A stretch of 64,000 bases of DNA from Agromyces sp. S2-1-8 (GTDB lineage: Bacteria > Actinomycetota > Actinomycetes > Actinomycetales > Microbacteriaceae), in the NCBI RefSeq assembly GCF_021129215.1, contig NZ_JAJOLP010000001.1, positions 3,286,001 to 3,350,000 on the forward strand, read 5' to 3'. Positions 1-8,967 of this stretch are shown one piece after another (the stretch's first letter is position 1; each line of letters begins with the position of its first letter). The notes beneath the pieces were generated by a model that made no database searches, was not told the DNA's origin, and worked only from the letters and a program-made list of their open reading frames with translations. The position numbers and the translations under genes are program-made.

Positions 1-846
1 ATCGTTCCTCAAGTCCATCTTGAAGTACCACTGAAGGTCGTACAGCATCATGTACTGCAGCCACCGCGGCACCGGCATGTCGGAGAAGTACTTCTGGGCG
101 ACTCGAGCGAAGCCGTGCTCCAACGCGCCATCGAATCGGTCTGCTCGCGTCCACGCGTTGTCGAGCTGCGAGGTTCCGTCATCGCGCTTCCGATAGAAGT
201 ACTCCGCCTCGGCGACGAACGCGATCCTGCGGCGCGGTGAGCTGGCGAGGACCTCAGCGGTGAAGACACCGTCCTCCACCGTCGAGACACGGTCATCGAA
301 TTCCAGGGCGATCGAACGGATCGCGTCGAGCCGGAACGCCGCCGAATTCACGGCGAAGGGGAAGAACCGGGGCGATTCATCGATATCCACGACGCGCGTT
401 CCACGGGAGAAGCGGAAACGGAACGGGTGCGAGTCCGTCGCACTCGCGGGACTGCCGAAGAAGGGCAGGAATCGGGCGACTGCGACGTCGACGTCGTCCC
501 GCTCGACGCAATCGATCAGGGAGCGCACGTAGCCCGCGCCGAGCACATCGTCAGGGTCGGGGAAGCTGATCCAGACTCCGGAGGCCACCGCCATCCCGGC
601 GTTCCGCGCACTGCTGAGTCCCCCGTTCTCCTTCGTGACGATCTGAGTCCTGATCCGCGAATGCTCGGCGACCCAGTCGCGGATGACCTGCTCACTGCGG
701 TCGGTCGCCCCGTCGATGGTGAAGATCACCTCGGCGGAGTCCAGTGCGGCCCCCTGGGCGGCGATACTTTCGAGGAACTCCGGAAGCCAGCGTTCGACGT
801 TGTAGACCGGGATGACCAACGAGAGTGTCGGACGTGCTTGCGTCAT
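1..846 (-). CDS. Family 2 glycosyltransferase, C-terminus outside window
   Basis: Partial: 282 codons are visible and the frame is still open at base 1. The protein begins with the GT-A fold signature of GT2 enzymes (LSLVIPVYNVERWLPEFLES), followed by the ENGGLSSARNAG motif and a metal-binding DPDD (roughly residues 100-103). It should transfer an activated sugar to a growing glycan on the cytoplasmic side; donor and acceptor cannot be told. The ATG at 846 is preceded by GGAGG eight bases upstream. It is divergent from the teichoic-acid-polymerase-like gene at 1056 and shares a short promoter region with it, so it belongs to the envelope-polymer locus, which continues to the left of the window. 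The GT2 family is confident, the specificity unknown. Confidence 0.9.
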   Translation of the reverse strand, partial: MTQARPTLSLVIPVYNVERWLPEFLESIAAQGAALDSAEVIFTIDGATDRSEQVIRDWVAEHSRIRTQIVTKENGGLSSARNAGMAVASGVWISFPDPDDVLGAGYVRSLIDCVERDDVDVAVARFLPFFGSPASATDSHPFRFRFSRGTRVVDIDESPRFFPFAVNSAAFRLDAIRSIALEFDDRVSTVEDGVFTAEVLASSPRRRIAFVAEAEYFYRKRDDGTSQLDNAWTRADRFDGALEHGFARVAQKYFSDMPVPRWLQYMMLYDLQWYFKMDLRND

Positions 847-951
847 AGGGCGGGCCTCCGAGTGTCGAGAGCAGGAATCGCATGACCGCCGAACAGGCGG
901 ACCGGGCTCCGACCGCGCCTTCGTGTTCGCAAGCGGCGGGGGCCGCAGGAC

Positions 952-961
952 ATTCTACGAT
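952..961. promoter_or_regulatory. Overlapping divergent -10 elements
   Basis: In the 209-bp divergent gap (847-1055), TACGAT (956-961, plus strand) and TAGAAT (957-952, minus strand) overlap almost completely. Both fit the actinobacterial TAnnnT -10. This would give leaders of about 90-100 nt for both flanking glycosyltransferase genes. No convincing -35 was seen, so the call rests on the hexamers and position. Confidence 0.4.
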
Positions 962-1055
962 TGATCGAGCGCGCGTCCCATTTCGGGCGAGCCCGGGCGT
1001 CGTACACCGCTCGACACCCACCACCGACACACAGCCGTCGTAGGAGTACACCCAC

Positions 1056-4000
1056 TTGCGCCACGCGATCATCGACCTCCTCGCCCACGACTCACTCCTG
1101 CCGCTGCGCGACCGCGTGCGCGACGGCCTGGGCTGGGCACGGGGAGTCCGTCTTCGCGCTTCCCGCGGTGTTCGGTCGGAGGCCGGGCTCCTCAGCGTGG
1201 TCGTTCCCGCCTACGGCGTCGAGGCCTACATCGAGGAGTGCCTCTCGTCTCTCAGACGACAGAACTACCGGAACGTGGAGATCATCGTCGTCGATGACGG
1301 CTCGCCCGATCGGAGCGGTGAGATCGCACGACGCCTCGCCAAGCGCGACCCGCGGATCGTCGTGATCCGCCAGGAGAACGGCGGCCTGAGCTCGGCACGC
1401 AACACGGGCGCCGCCAATGCACGCGGCGAGTACCTGACCTTCATCGACAGCGACGACGTCGTCGACCGGCACGTCTTCACGCAGGCGATCGAGTCGCTGC
1501 GAGCGACCGGGTCTGACTTCGCGGTCTCCCCGTACCGGCGCAAGTATCGCAACGGGTTCCCGCCCGCTGCTCCGTGGATCCATGCCGCTCACGCGCGGGA
1601 TCGGTTCGCGTGCACCCTCGAGGAGTTCCCCGAGATCCAGGTCAATGCCGTCGCCTGGAGCAAGGTCTACCGTCGGGCGTTCTGGGATGCCTCCGAACTG
1701 GCGTTCCCGGTCGGCGTGCTCTACGAGGATCAGGCCGTGTCGGCCCGGGCCTATGCGATGGCCCGGTCGTTCGACGTGCTGTCGACCGTGTCGATCAACT
1801 GGCGAATGCGCGAAGACCAGACTTCGATCTCCCAGCAGGTCACGAGCGTCCGCAACATCACCGATCATTGGGGCGCCGTCCGTGCCTCGCTGGATGTCCT
1901 CGCCGAATACGGCCACGCCGAGGCGAGGCGTGCCCGCCTCGCCCAGATCATCTCGAACAACCTCACCGAGTTCTTCATGCTCATCCGCGAGATGTCCGAC
2001 GAGGCCTGGGCTGTGTTCGCAGCGTCCGTGCAGTACCTCGTCGACCAGATCGACCTCGATTCCGTTTGGGACGAGATCGATGCTCGGAGCAAGCTGCTGA
2101 CGCACATCGTGGCCGCCGGTGACCGGAAGGCCGCCCTTCGATTCCTCGAGCGCGATGGATGGCGACGCGAGTTCTACCACGCCGAGCTCCGGGGCGACGC
2201 CCTCTACGCGCACCCAGATGCCGCGGACGGCATCATTGCAGGACCGGAGTCGGCATTCAAGCTGTCGCCCCGCGAATCCGCCCTCGTCGCAGAGGTCGCC
2301 CACGCGCGGCGCCTCGAGGACGGCATCGAACTCGGAATCATCGCATACATCGACGGCCACGACCCGCACGCAGCCGAGTTGCTGGCCGCCGTCGAGCTCG
2401 TACCGGATCGCGGCGAGATCGGTCTCCCGGTCGCGAGCGAGTGGCTCCACGCCCCTGCCGAACTCGCGAGCCGATCGACACCGTATGTCGATCGCTCGAG
2501 CCAGATGCTGCGGGTGTTCGTGCCGTTCGATCGGCTCGCGGATCATCCTGAGGACTACCGGCTCCGCCTGACCCTCCGGTCGGACGCGCTCGTGCGCACG
2601 GGCCTCGCGACCCGTCCGAGCCCGCACCCGAGCTTCGCCAGCACGACGCTCGCGACGGGACTCCGGCTCGACCTCGTCACCGGGCACGGCGACGACGCCG
2701 TGCTCCGAACCGGGCGCGCGTCGGCGTCGGTCATCTCGTGGGCGACGGACGGTTCGCGGGCGACGATCGGCCTGGCAGGCGGGACCTTCCAGCGCGTTGC
2801 GCTCGTGAGCCCGATGGATCGGTTCGGGCGTCGACGGCGGGAAGCCCGCGTCGAACGTCGCGACGGAGTGCAGCGGGCGACGCTCCGGATCGGCCGACCG
2901 ATGCCGGCAACGGGTCACGGGCCCGGCGACTGGTACGTGACGGCCCAGGATGAGCACGGCGCCTGGCACTGGGTCGAGGTCGACGACACGGCCGGGGTCG
3001 AAGGTCATGGGCTGACCGGGTTGCGGACGCAGACGAGGACGGCATCGGGAGTCGCCGTACCGGCGGCCACGGCCACGGTGCACCGCCGCGAGACGAACTG
3101 CTTCTCCGGGGTGTCCCTCGCCGATGACGTGCTGGTGCTCTCGACCGAGGATCGCCCGGACGGCGATTTCGCCGCGGTCTCCGGCAGCCGGCGCGTGCCC
3201 GTCGCGCGCACTCCCGGCGAGAATGCGCTCACCCTTCCACTCACGATCGACGAGTTCGGCCGCGCCGCGATGCCCCTGCCCCGGGGCGTGTACCGCATCA
3301 CGTCCGCCGGACGGGACACAGCCATCGACGAGGGGTTGCGCCTTCGCCTTCCCATCGCACTGCTGACCGGCACCCAGCAGATCACCGTCCGGGCGGACGA
3401 CTGGAACACGCTCGTCGTGGACATCGACGTGGCCCGCCCGGTTCAGGACCGCGGCCCGGGCAACATCGAACGGCTCCGACTCGAAGCGTTGAAGGCCGCC
3501 GGCGAGTCGGAGCGTCCGATGGTGCTGTTCCGCTGCCTCTACAGCGAGTCGGCGAACGACACGGCTCTTGCCCTGCACGAGCGGCTGCGAGAGCGCGGCG
3601 CCGACCTCGAACTCGTCTGGGCCGCACGCGACCACTCGACGGCCGTGCCCGAAGGCGGCCGACGGGTGATCGAGAATTCGCGCGAGTACTTCGAAGCCTT
3701 CGTGCGGGCCGACTACGTCGTCGTCAACGTGCACCAGCCCGACTGGTTCGAGAAGCGCGAGGGCCAAGTGGTCATCGAGACCTTCCACGGCTACCCCTTC
3801 AAGGCGAACGGGGCCGCCTGGTGGCGAAGGCTGGGCTTCCCGCCCGAGCGCATCGAGTCCTTCCACCGGCGCGCGGCCGAATGGGACTACCTCGTCTCCC
3901 CCGCCCCGTACGCGACGCCGTACCTGCTCGAATTCTTCCGCGACCGCGATCCCGCCGAGACGGAGATCCTCGAGATCGGGTATCCCCGGAACGATGCGCT

Positions 4001-4643
4001 GCTCGACGCGAGCGCCGCCGAGCGGCGCTCGCGTGCCCGTCGAGCACTGGGACTGGCCGACGGCGACTTCGCCGTCCTCTACGCACCGACCTTCCGCGAC
4101 TATCTCTCCGCAGACGACATGTCCGCCACGGCCTCGGAGTTCCTGGACACCGACGCCCTCACGCGAAAGCTCGGGTCCGGGTACCGGGTTCTCACGCGCG
4201 GGCACCCGTTCAACGCGCGCGGTGCTGCGGAGTCCGCCGGCTCTGCGATCGACGTGACGAACCACCCCGACATCAACGACCTGATCCTCGCCTCGGACGC
4301 GGGGATCCTCGACTACTCCTCGCTGCGATTCGACTACGCGTTGACTGACAAGCCGATGATCTTCTTCACCCCTGACGAGGGGCGGTACTTCGCCGAGCGA
4401 CCCGGATTCTTCGACTACGCGCCGACGGCGCCAGGGCCGAGGGCGACGACGACCGATGCGGTCGTCGACCTGCTGCGCGACCCGGATCGGCTCGGCGCTG
4501 AATGGGCTGCGGCGCGTGCGCAGTTCCGATCGAGCTTCACGCCGCTCGACGACGGCAACGCCGCCGACCGGCTGATCGACCGGGTGTTCGTTCCGCGCGG
4601 GGATGCACCTCCGCTCGCCGATCCGCCGAGTGCCGCGCGGTAG
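1056..4643 (+). CDS. GT2 / CDP-polyol glycerophosphotransferase fusion (teichoic acid polymerase-like)
   Basis: A 1195-residue, two-enzyme protein. Residues about 45-290 are a GT2 domain (SVVVPAYGVEAYIEECL, QENGGLSSARNTG, and a DSDD metal site near residue 131). Residues about 300-800 are a long beta-rich region I do not recognise. Residues about 815-1180 match the Glyphos_transf family that polymerises glycerol- or ribitol-phosphate in wall teichoic acid (ETFHGYPFKANG, YPRNDALL, then a DYSSLRFDYAL segment resembling the family's nucleotide-binding end). It probably adds a sugar and then polyol-phosphate units to a lipid-linked chain. The start is TTG 1056 because GTAGGAG lies about 10 bases upstream and no better start is seen. 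The CDP-polyol could come from the TarI-TarJ-like fusion at 8964. Whether the polymer is ribitol- or glycerol-based is open. Confidence 0.85.
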   Translation: MRHAIIDLLAHDSLLPLRDRVRDGLGWARGVRLRASRGVRSEAGLLSVVVPAYGVEAYIEECLSSLRRQNYRNVEIIVVDDGSPDRSGEIARRLAKRDPRIVVIRQENGGLSSARNTGAANARGEYLTFIDSDDVVDRHVFTQAIESLRATGSDFAVSPYRRKYRNGFPPAAPWIHAAHARDRFACTLEEFPEIQVNAVAWSKVYRRAFWDASELAFPVGVLYEDQAVSARAYAMARSFDVLSTVSINWRMREDQTSISQQVTSVRNITDHWGAVRASLDVLAEYGHAEARRARLAQIISNNLTEFFMLIREMSDEAWAVFAASVQYLVDQIDLDSVWDEIDARSKLLTHIVAAGDRKAALRFLERDGWRREFYHAELRGDALYAHPDAADGIIAGPESAFKLSPRESALVAEVAHARRLEDGIELGIIAYIDGHDPHAAELLAAVELVPDRGEIGLPVASEWLHAPAELASRSTPYVDRSSQMLRVFVPFDRLADHPEDYRLRLTLRSDALVRTGLATRPSPHPSFASTTLATGLRLDLVTGHGDDAVLRTGRASASVISWATDGSRATIGLAGGTFQRVALVSPMDRFGRRRREARVERRDGVQRATLRIGRPMPATGHGPGDWYVTAQDEHGAWHWVEVDDTAGVEGHGLTGLRTQTRTASGVAVPAATATVHRRETNCFSGVSLADDVLVLSTEDRPDGDFAAVSGSRRVPVARTPGENALTLPLTIDEFGRAAMPLPRGVYRITSAGRDTAIDEGLRLRLPIALLTGTQQITVRADDWNTLVVDIDVARPVQDRGPGNIERLRLEALKAAGESERPMVLFRCLYSESANDTALALHERLRERGADLELVWAARDHSTAVPEGGRRVIENSREYFEAFVRADYVVVNVHQPDWFEKREGQVVIETFHGYPFKANGAAWWRRLGFPPERIESFHRRAAEWDYLVSPAPYATPYLLEFFRDRDPAETEILEIGYPRNDALLDASAAERRSRARRALGLADGDFAVLYAPTFRDYLSADDMSATASEFLDTDALTRKLGSGYRVLTRGHPFNARGAAESAGSAIDVTNHPDINDLILASDAGILDYSSLRFDYALTDKPMIFFTPDEGRYFAERPGFFDYAPTAPGPRATTTDAVVDLLRDPDRLGAEWAAARAQFRSSFTPLDDGNAADRLIDRVFVPRGDAPPLADPPSAAR

Positions 4644-4653
4644 CCTTGTCCGC

Positions 4654-6054
4654 ATGGAGTCCCCACGGCGCAACGCGCTCATCGGCGCGTATGCGACGTT
4701 CGCGCTCTTCACGCTGCTCGCGGGCCAGTTCTGGCGCAATCTGCTCGGGTGGTGGGGCTTCGGCATCGTCGCCGCGCTCGTCGTCGTCGGCGCCATCTGG
4801 CTCGTCGTCACCACGAAGCCGACGTGGAAGTGGCGGCGCGTACCGAAATCGACCCTGGTCTTCCTCGTCGTCGCGACGCTCTCGATCGCGTGGTCGTTCT
4901 ACCCCGGCGCCTCGGCGCTGGGCATCGCACTCACGCTCGTCACGACGTTCGTCGGCGTCGCGATCGCCCTGTGCCTCAGCTGGCCGCGCCTCGTCCACGC
5001 GCTGTCCGCCGCGCTCAAGTGGGTGCTCGCGCTGTCGCTGCTCTTCGAGTTCTGGGTCGCGGCGTTCGTGCGCGAGCCGCTGCTGCCGAACTTCCCCGAC
5101 TTCGATGCGAGTGCCGAGAAGCTGCCGATGGCGTTCTACTGGTCGCGTGCGCTGCTCTTCGACGGCGGCCCGATTGAAGGCGTGGTCGCGAGCCGCAACC
5201 TGCTGGCGATGGCTTCCCTGCTCGCGATCATCGTGTTCGGGACGATGCTCGCCTCCGGCGCCATGCGCCGCGCGAGCGGCATCTTCTGGCTCGTCGTCGC
5301 GGGCACGGCATTCGCGCTGACCCGGTCGGCGACCGTGATCCTCGTCGCGGCCGTCGTGGCGGTCGCCCTCGCGTTCGCGCTCTGGGCGCGACGCGTCGGG
5401 CCCGATCGTCGACGCGGCGTCTACTGGGCGGCCGGCGGCGCACTGGTGGCCTCCGTCTCGCTGCTCGTGGTGTTCTGGGGGCGCCTGCTCGATGTGTTCG
5501 GCAAAGGCGACGACCTCACCGGCCGGCTCGACATCTGGAGTTCGGTGATCGGCATGATCACCGAACGGCCGTGGTTCGGGTGGGGCTGGGTCGGCTACTG
5601 GAACCCGTTCGTCGAGCCGTTCGACGACCTCGCCGTGCGCAAGGGCGTCGTGTACCTGCAGGCGCACAACGCCTGGCTCGACGTCTGGATGCAGATCGGC
5701 GTCGTCGGGCTGCTCGCGTTCGCCGCCGTCGTCATCGGCGCGCTCTGGCGGTCGTGGTTCCTCGCCGTCGACCGACCGATGGACGCCTCGGGGCGGGCGG
5801 TCCCGTATTCTGCCGCTGCCCTGCTGCCGTTGCTCCTGATCGTCGCACTCATCGGGCAGAGCCTCGCGGAGAGCCGATTGCTCGTCGAGAGCGGATGGGC
5901 GCTGCTCATCGCGATCGCCTGGGCGACGAAGCAGCGGCAGTGGAAGCCGGAGCCCCTCGTGGCCGGGACCGACCGGCGAAGGCTGCCGGGTGGAATGGGT
6001 TTCGAGACGTCGCTCCGCTCCCCCTCGAACCACTCGTCGAAGGACGACGCTTGA
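4654..6054 (+). CDS. O-antigen ligase/polymerase-like membrane protein (Wzy_C type), copy 1
   Basis: A polytopic membrane protein of 466 residues with about ten to twelve hydrophobic segments and a long periplasm-side loop. It carries the family signature around residue 185 (VVASRNLLAMA) and a GWGWVGYWNPF motif with an H-N-x-W pair (QAHNAWLDVWMQ) near residues 310-345. These are typical of WaaL/Wzy proteins, which transfer or polymerise undecaprenyl-linked glycans outside the membrane. The ATG at 4654 is chosen; TAGCCT (4641-4646) sits 7 bases before it, suggesting a leaderless transcript. It is followed without a gap by a related gene at 6051 (tandem pair). Ligase versus polymerase activity cannot be decided from sequence. 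Confidence 0.8.
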   Translation: MESPRRNALIGAYATFALFTLLAGQFWRNLLGWWGFGIVAALVVVGAIWLVVTTKPTWKWRRVPKSTLVFLVVATLSIAWSFYPGASALGIALTLVTTFVGVAIALCLSWPRLVHALSAALKWVLALSLLFEFWVAAFVREPLLPNFPDFDASAEKLPMAFYWSRALLFDGGPIEGVVASRNLLAMASLLAIIVFGTMLASGAMRRASGIFWLVVAGTAFALTRSATVILVAAVVAVALAFALWARRVGPDRRRGVYWAAGGALVASVSLLVVFWGRLLDVFGKGDDLTGRLDIWSSVIGMITERPWFGWGWVGYWNPFVEPFDDLAVRKGVVYLQAHNAWLDVWMQIGVVGLLAFAAVVIGALWRSWFLAVDRPMDASGRAVPYSAAALLPLLLIVALIGQSLAESRLLVESGWALLIAIAWATKQRQWKPEPLVAGTDRRRLPGGMGFETSLRSPSNHSSKDDA

Positions 6055-7307
6055 GCTGGGGCGCGGTTCGCGAGTTCGTGGGATCGGCACGGTTCGCCCA
6101 GGCACTCGCGCTGATCGCGATCGGGCTCGCGTTCTCCACGCACGCGGTACGCTCGCTCATCGGCTGGCCCGGGCTCCTCGCAGCACTCGGCGGGTTGCTG
6201 ATGCTCTGCGCGGCCTCGCTCGTGACGCGATGGCGGGCGATCGAGTGGTACGGCATCCTGCCGCTCACGATCCTCGTGTTCGTCGGCTGGAGCGCAGCCT
6301 CGGTGCTCTGGAGCAACACTCCGCTCGCCTCCGCCGTGCGGGTCGCCTACCTCGTCGCGTACGCGGTACTCGGTATCTACATCGCGCTCATGCGCGACAC
6401 GATCCAGATCGTTCGTGCGTTCGGCGACACCTTCCGGCTGCTGCTCGGCGTCTCGCTCGCGCTCGAGGTGTTCTCCGGCATCCTCGTCGATCAGCCCATC
6501 CAGTTCCTGGGCGTCGAGGGGAACATCGCCGCGCTGGGCCCGATCCAGGGAATCTTCGGGTCGCGCAACCTGCTCGGGTTCGTGGCGCTCATCGCGCTCA
6601 TCACCTTCATCGTCGAGTGGCGCACGCATATCGTGACGCGCACCCGCACGATCTTCTCGATCGCGCTCGCGGCGCTGTGCGTCGTGTTCGCGGGCTCGCC
6701 GACCACCTGGATCGCGCTCGGTGCGGCCCTCGTCGCCCTCGCCGCACTCTACGGTCTCCGCCGCGTGCCCGAACAGAACCGGTGGCGCTGGCAGCTCGGA
6801 CTGCTCGTACTCGTCGCCGCGGCGCTCGTCACCGGCTGGATCCTGCGAATCCGGATCATCGAGCTGCTCGACGCACGCGCCGAGTTCGACGTGCGGCTCG
6901 ACCTCTGGCGCGAGCTCTCGCGCTACCTGAGCCTGAACCCGCTGCAGGGCTGGGGCTGGGTCGGCAAGTGGCCCGATGCTCCGCCGTACACCTGGCTCGA
7001 AGCCGGTGTCGGCCGGGCGCACGAATCCGCGCTCAACGCCTACTTCGACGCCTACTTCCAGGTCGGCGTCATCGGCGCGCTCGCATTCGCCGCACTCATC
7101 GGCGTCGCGCTCGTGCGCTCGTGGCTGCTGGCCTCGAACCGTCGCAGCGTCGTCTACCTGTGGCCGGCGCTCGTGCTCGTCGCGATCGCGGTGACGAGCG
7201 CCGCCGAGAGCTTCGCGCTCTACGAGGGCGGCTGGATGCTCGTCGTGATCTGCGCGGTCAAGGCCGCCCGCGACATGAGCTGGCGCGACGCGCTCAAGCG
7301 AAGCTGA
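6051..7307 (+). CDS. O-antigen ligase/polymerase-like membrane protein, copy 2
   Basis: 418 residues with many membrane segments. The start is taken as TTG 6051, which overlaps the stop of the upstream gene (TTGA), so the two should be translationally coupled. It shares the fingerprints of the preceding gene (GSRNLLGFVAL near residue 170, GWGWVGKWPDAPPY near residue 300 and the following loop with a conserved H-E/N-x-A segment), so the pair arose by tandem duplication. The role is as for copy 1: transfer or polymerisation of lipid-linked sugar chains on the outer face of the membrane. Two divergent copies may serve two polymers, or one may act as ligase and the other as polymerase; this is inference. 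Confidence 0.75.
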   Translation: MSWGAVREFVGSARFAQALALIAIGLAFSTHAVRSLIGWPGLLAALGGLLMLCAASLVTRWRAIEWYGILPLTILVFVGWSAASVLWSNTPLASAVRVAYLVAYAVLGIYIALMRDTIQIVRAFGDTFRLLLGVSLALEVFSGILVDQPIQFLGVEGNIAALGPIQGIFGSRNLLGFVALIALITFIVEWRTHIVTRTRTIFSIALAALCVVFAGSPTTWIALGAALVALAALYGLRRVPEQNRWRWQLGLLVLVAAALVTGWILRIRIIELLDARAEFDVRLDLWRELSRYLSLNPLQGWGWVGKWPDAPPYTWLEAGVGRAHESALNAYFDAYFQVGVIGALAFAALIGVALVRSWLLASNRRSVVYLWPALVLVAIAVTSAAESFALYEGGWMLVVICAVKAARDMSWRDALKRS

Positions 7308-7351
7308 GCGGCTCCTGCGAACGCTCGGCATTCTCGCGGGCGCGAGGCGAA

Positions 7352-7357
7352 TAGAAT
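7352..7357 (+). promoter_or_regulatory. -10 element for leaderless wzm-like gene
   Basis: TAGAAT, 7 nt before the ATG at 7365. There is no Shine-Dalgarno in between, consistent with transcription starting at or next to the start codon. Confidence 0.45.
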
Positions 7358-7364
7358 CGTCGAG

Positions 7365-8234
7365 ATGTCCAAGACCGAACCCGTCGACCTCTCGGCGTTC
7401 TCCGTACCCGGATCCGGACGTGGGATCCTCGACGTGTTCAGCTACGGATACCTGCTGCGGCTGCTGGTGCGCAAGGGCATCCTGACGCGGTACCACGGCT
7501 CCGTCCTGGGCTGGGCCTGGTCGTACGTCAAGCCGACGGCGCAGTTCTTCATCTACTACGTCGTGATGGGAGTCTTCCTCAACCTCTCGCGAGGTATCGA
7601 GGCGTTCCCGATCTACCTGTTCTCGGGGATCGTGGTCGTCAACCTGTTCAACGAGGCCTTCGGCAATGCGACGAAGTCGATCGTCAACAACAAGGCGCTC
7701 GTCAAGAAGATCTACCTTCCACGCGAACTCTTCCCCATCGCGGACGTCTTCATCGCCTTCGTGCATTTCCTTCCGCAGCTCAGCATCCTCATCGTGGTGT
7801 GCCTGGTCTTCGGCTGGGTGCCGACCTTCGTGCAGCTCGCAGGGGCGTTGCTCGCCATCTTCATCGTGCTCCTCATCGCGACCGGGCTCGGCTTGTTCTT
7901 CGGCTCCATCAACGTCTCGTACCGTGATTCGCAGAACCTCGTCGACCTCATCCTCATGTTCGCGACCTGGACCTCCCCGGTGCTCTACTCGTTCACGATG
8001 GTGCGAGACAAGCTGCCGACCTGGTTGTTCGACCTGTACATGCTCAATCCGCTCACCTCGGCGGTGGAACTCTTCCACTCGGCGTTCTGGTTCCCCACGA
8101 CGAGTGAGACCGCCGAACGACCCGAGCATCTCTGGTTCTTCGCCGGGATCTCGGTCGTCGTCGCTCTCGTCATGCTGCTCATCGGCCAGTTCGTATTCCG
8201 AAAGCTGGAGGGTCGCTTTGCCCAAGACCTCTGA
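7365..8234 (+). CDS. wzm: ABC-2 type polysaccharide/teichoic acid export permease
   Basis: A 289-residue integral membrane protein with six predicted segments and the ABC2_membrane family pattern of Wzm/TagG proteins. The amphipathic start is followed by LVRKGILTRYHGSVLGWAW (about residues 35-53) and a late TSPVLYS motif (about residue 203) typical of O-antigen and teichoic acid exporters. It forms the channel half of a transporter whose ATPase is encoded by the next gene, overlapping by 17 nt. The job is to move an undecaprenyl-linked polymer across the membrane. Lying between a teichoic-acid-polymerase-like gene and a CDP-ribitol synthase-like gene, its cargo is most likely the polyol-phosphate polymer. 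The symbol is by analogy. Confidence 0.88.
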   Translation: MSKTEPVDLSAFSVPGSGRGILDVFSYGYLLRLLVRKGILTRYHGSVLGWAWSYVKPTAQFFIYYVVMGVFLNLSRGIEAFPIYLFSGIVVVNLFNEAFGNATKSIVNNKALVKKIYLPRELFPIADVFIAFVHFLPQLSILIVVCLVFGWVPTFVQLAGALLAIFIVLLIATGLGLFFGSINVSYRDSQNLVDLILMFATWTSPVLYSFTMVRDKLPTWLFDLYMLNPLTSAVELFHSAFWFPTTSETAERPEHLWFFAGISVVVALVMLLIGQFVFRKLEGRFAQDL

Positions 8235-8967
8235 ACTCGAACCGCCTCGGATCATCGTCGAGGGCGTTCGGAAGACCTATACCCTCCGCCACACGCAGTC
8301 ATTCAAGGAGACCTTCGTCGCCTGGCTCAAGCGCAAGCGGACCTCGACGTCGTTCCAGGCGCTCAACGGAATCGACATCACGGTCGGCGATTCCGAGGCG
8401 ATCGCGTTGCTCGGCTACAACGGCTCCGGAAAGTCGACCCTGCTCAAGCTCGTCTCCGGCGTCTTGCGCCCCGACGCCGGTCGAGTCCTGACCCGCGGAC
8501 GCGTCGCGGGTCTCATCGAGGTCGGCGCGGGCTTCCACCCCGACCTCTCCGGGCGCGAGAACGTCTACCTGAACGCCGCAATCCTGGGTATGTCGAAAGA
8601 CGAGATCGATGCTCGCTTCGACGAGATCGTGGAGTTCAGCGAGATCGGTGAGTTCATCGACACTGAGGTGAAGCACTACTCCTCGGGCATGTTCGTGCGA
8701 CTCGCATTCTCGGTCGCCATTCACACCGAGCTCGACATCCTCCTCGTCGACGAAGTGCTCGCCGTCGGCGATGCCCCGTTCCGTGAGAAGTGCAAGACGA
8801 AGATCCGTGAGATCGTCGCGGCCGGCAAGACGCTCTTCATCGTGAGCCATGACCTCGGGATGGTGTCCGACCTCTGCAGCAGGGGCATCGTGCTCCGGCG
8901 AGGCGAAGTGGTCTTCGACGGGGCGATCGGCGACGCGATCACGACGCTGAAGGCTTCCACCCGATGA
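8218..8967 (+). CDS. wzt: Polysaccharide/teichoic acid export ABC ATPase
   Basis: A 249-residue nucleotide-binding subunit: Walker A GYNGSGKST, ABC signature YSSGMFVRLAFS, Walker B DILLVDEVLAVGD, and a switch His in FIVSHDLGM. It matches the Wzt/TagH subclass, with the family's characteristic long loop between Walker A and the signature (VGAGFHPDLSGRENVYLNAA). It has no C-terminal carbohydrate-binding domain, so export is probably not controlled by a terminal sugar cap. TTG 8218 is preferred because GGAGGG sits 5 nt upstream and the next in-frame methionine falls far inside the domain. It overlaps the permease by 17 nt and shares ATGA with the following gene. Confidence 0.9.
   Translation: MPKTSELEPPRIIVEGVRKTYTLRHTQSFKETFVAWLKRKRTSTSFQALNGIDITVGDSEAIALLGYNGSGKSTLLKLVSGVLRPDAGRVLTRGRVAGLIEVGAGFHPDLSGRENVYLNAAILGMSKDEIDARFDEIVEFSEIGEFIDTEVKHYSSGMFVRLAFSVAIHTELDILLVDEVLAVGDAPFREKCKTKIREIVAAGKTLFIVSHDLGMVSDLCSRGIVLRRGEVVFDGAIGDAITTLKASTR

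Noticed and set aside
1092-4814. Open frame of 1240 codons on the minus strand opposite the GT2/teichoic polymerase fusion.
   Set aside because: It is the GC-rich antisense shadow: composition is Arg/Asp/Gly-rich with no motif, while the plus frame has clear domains.
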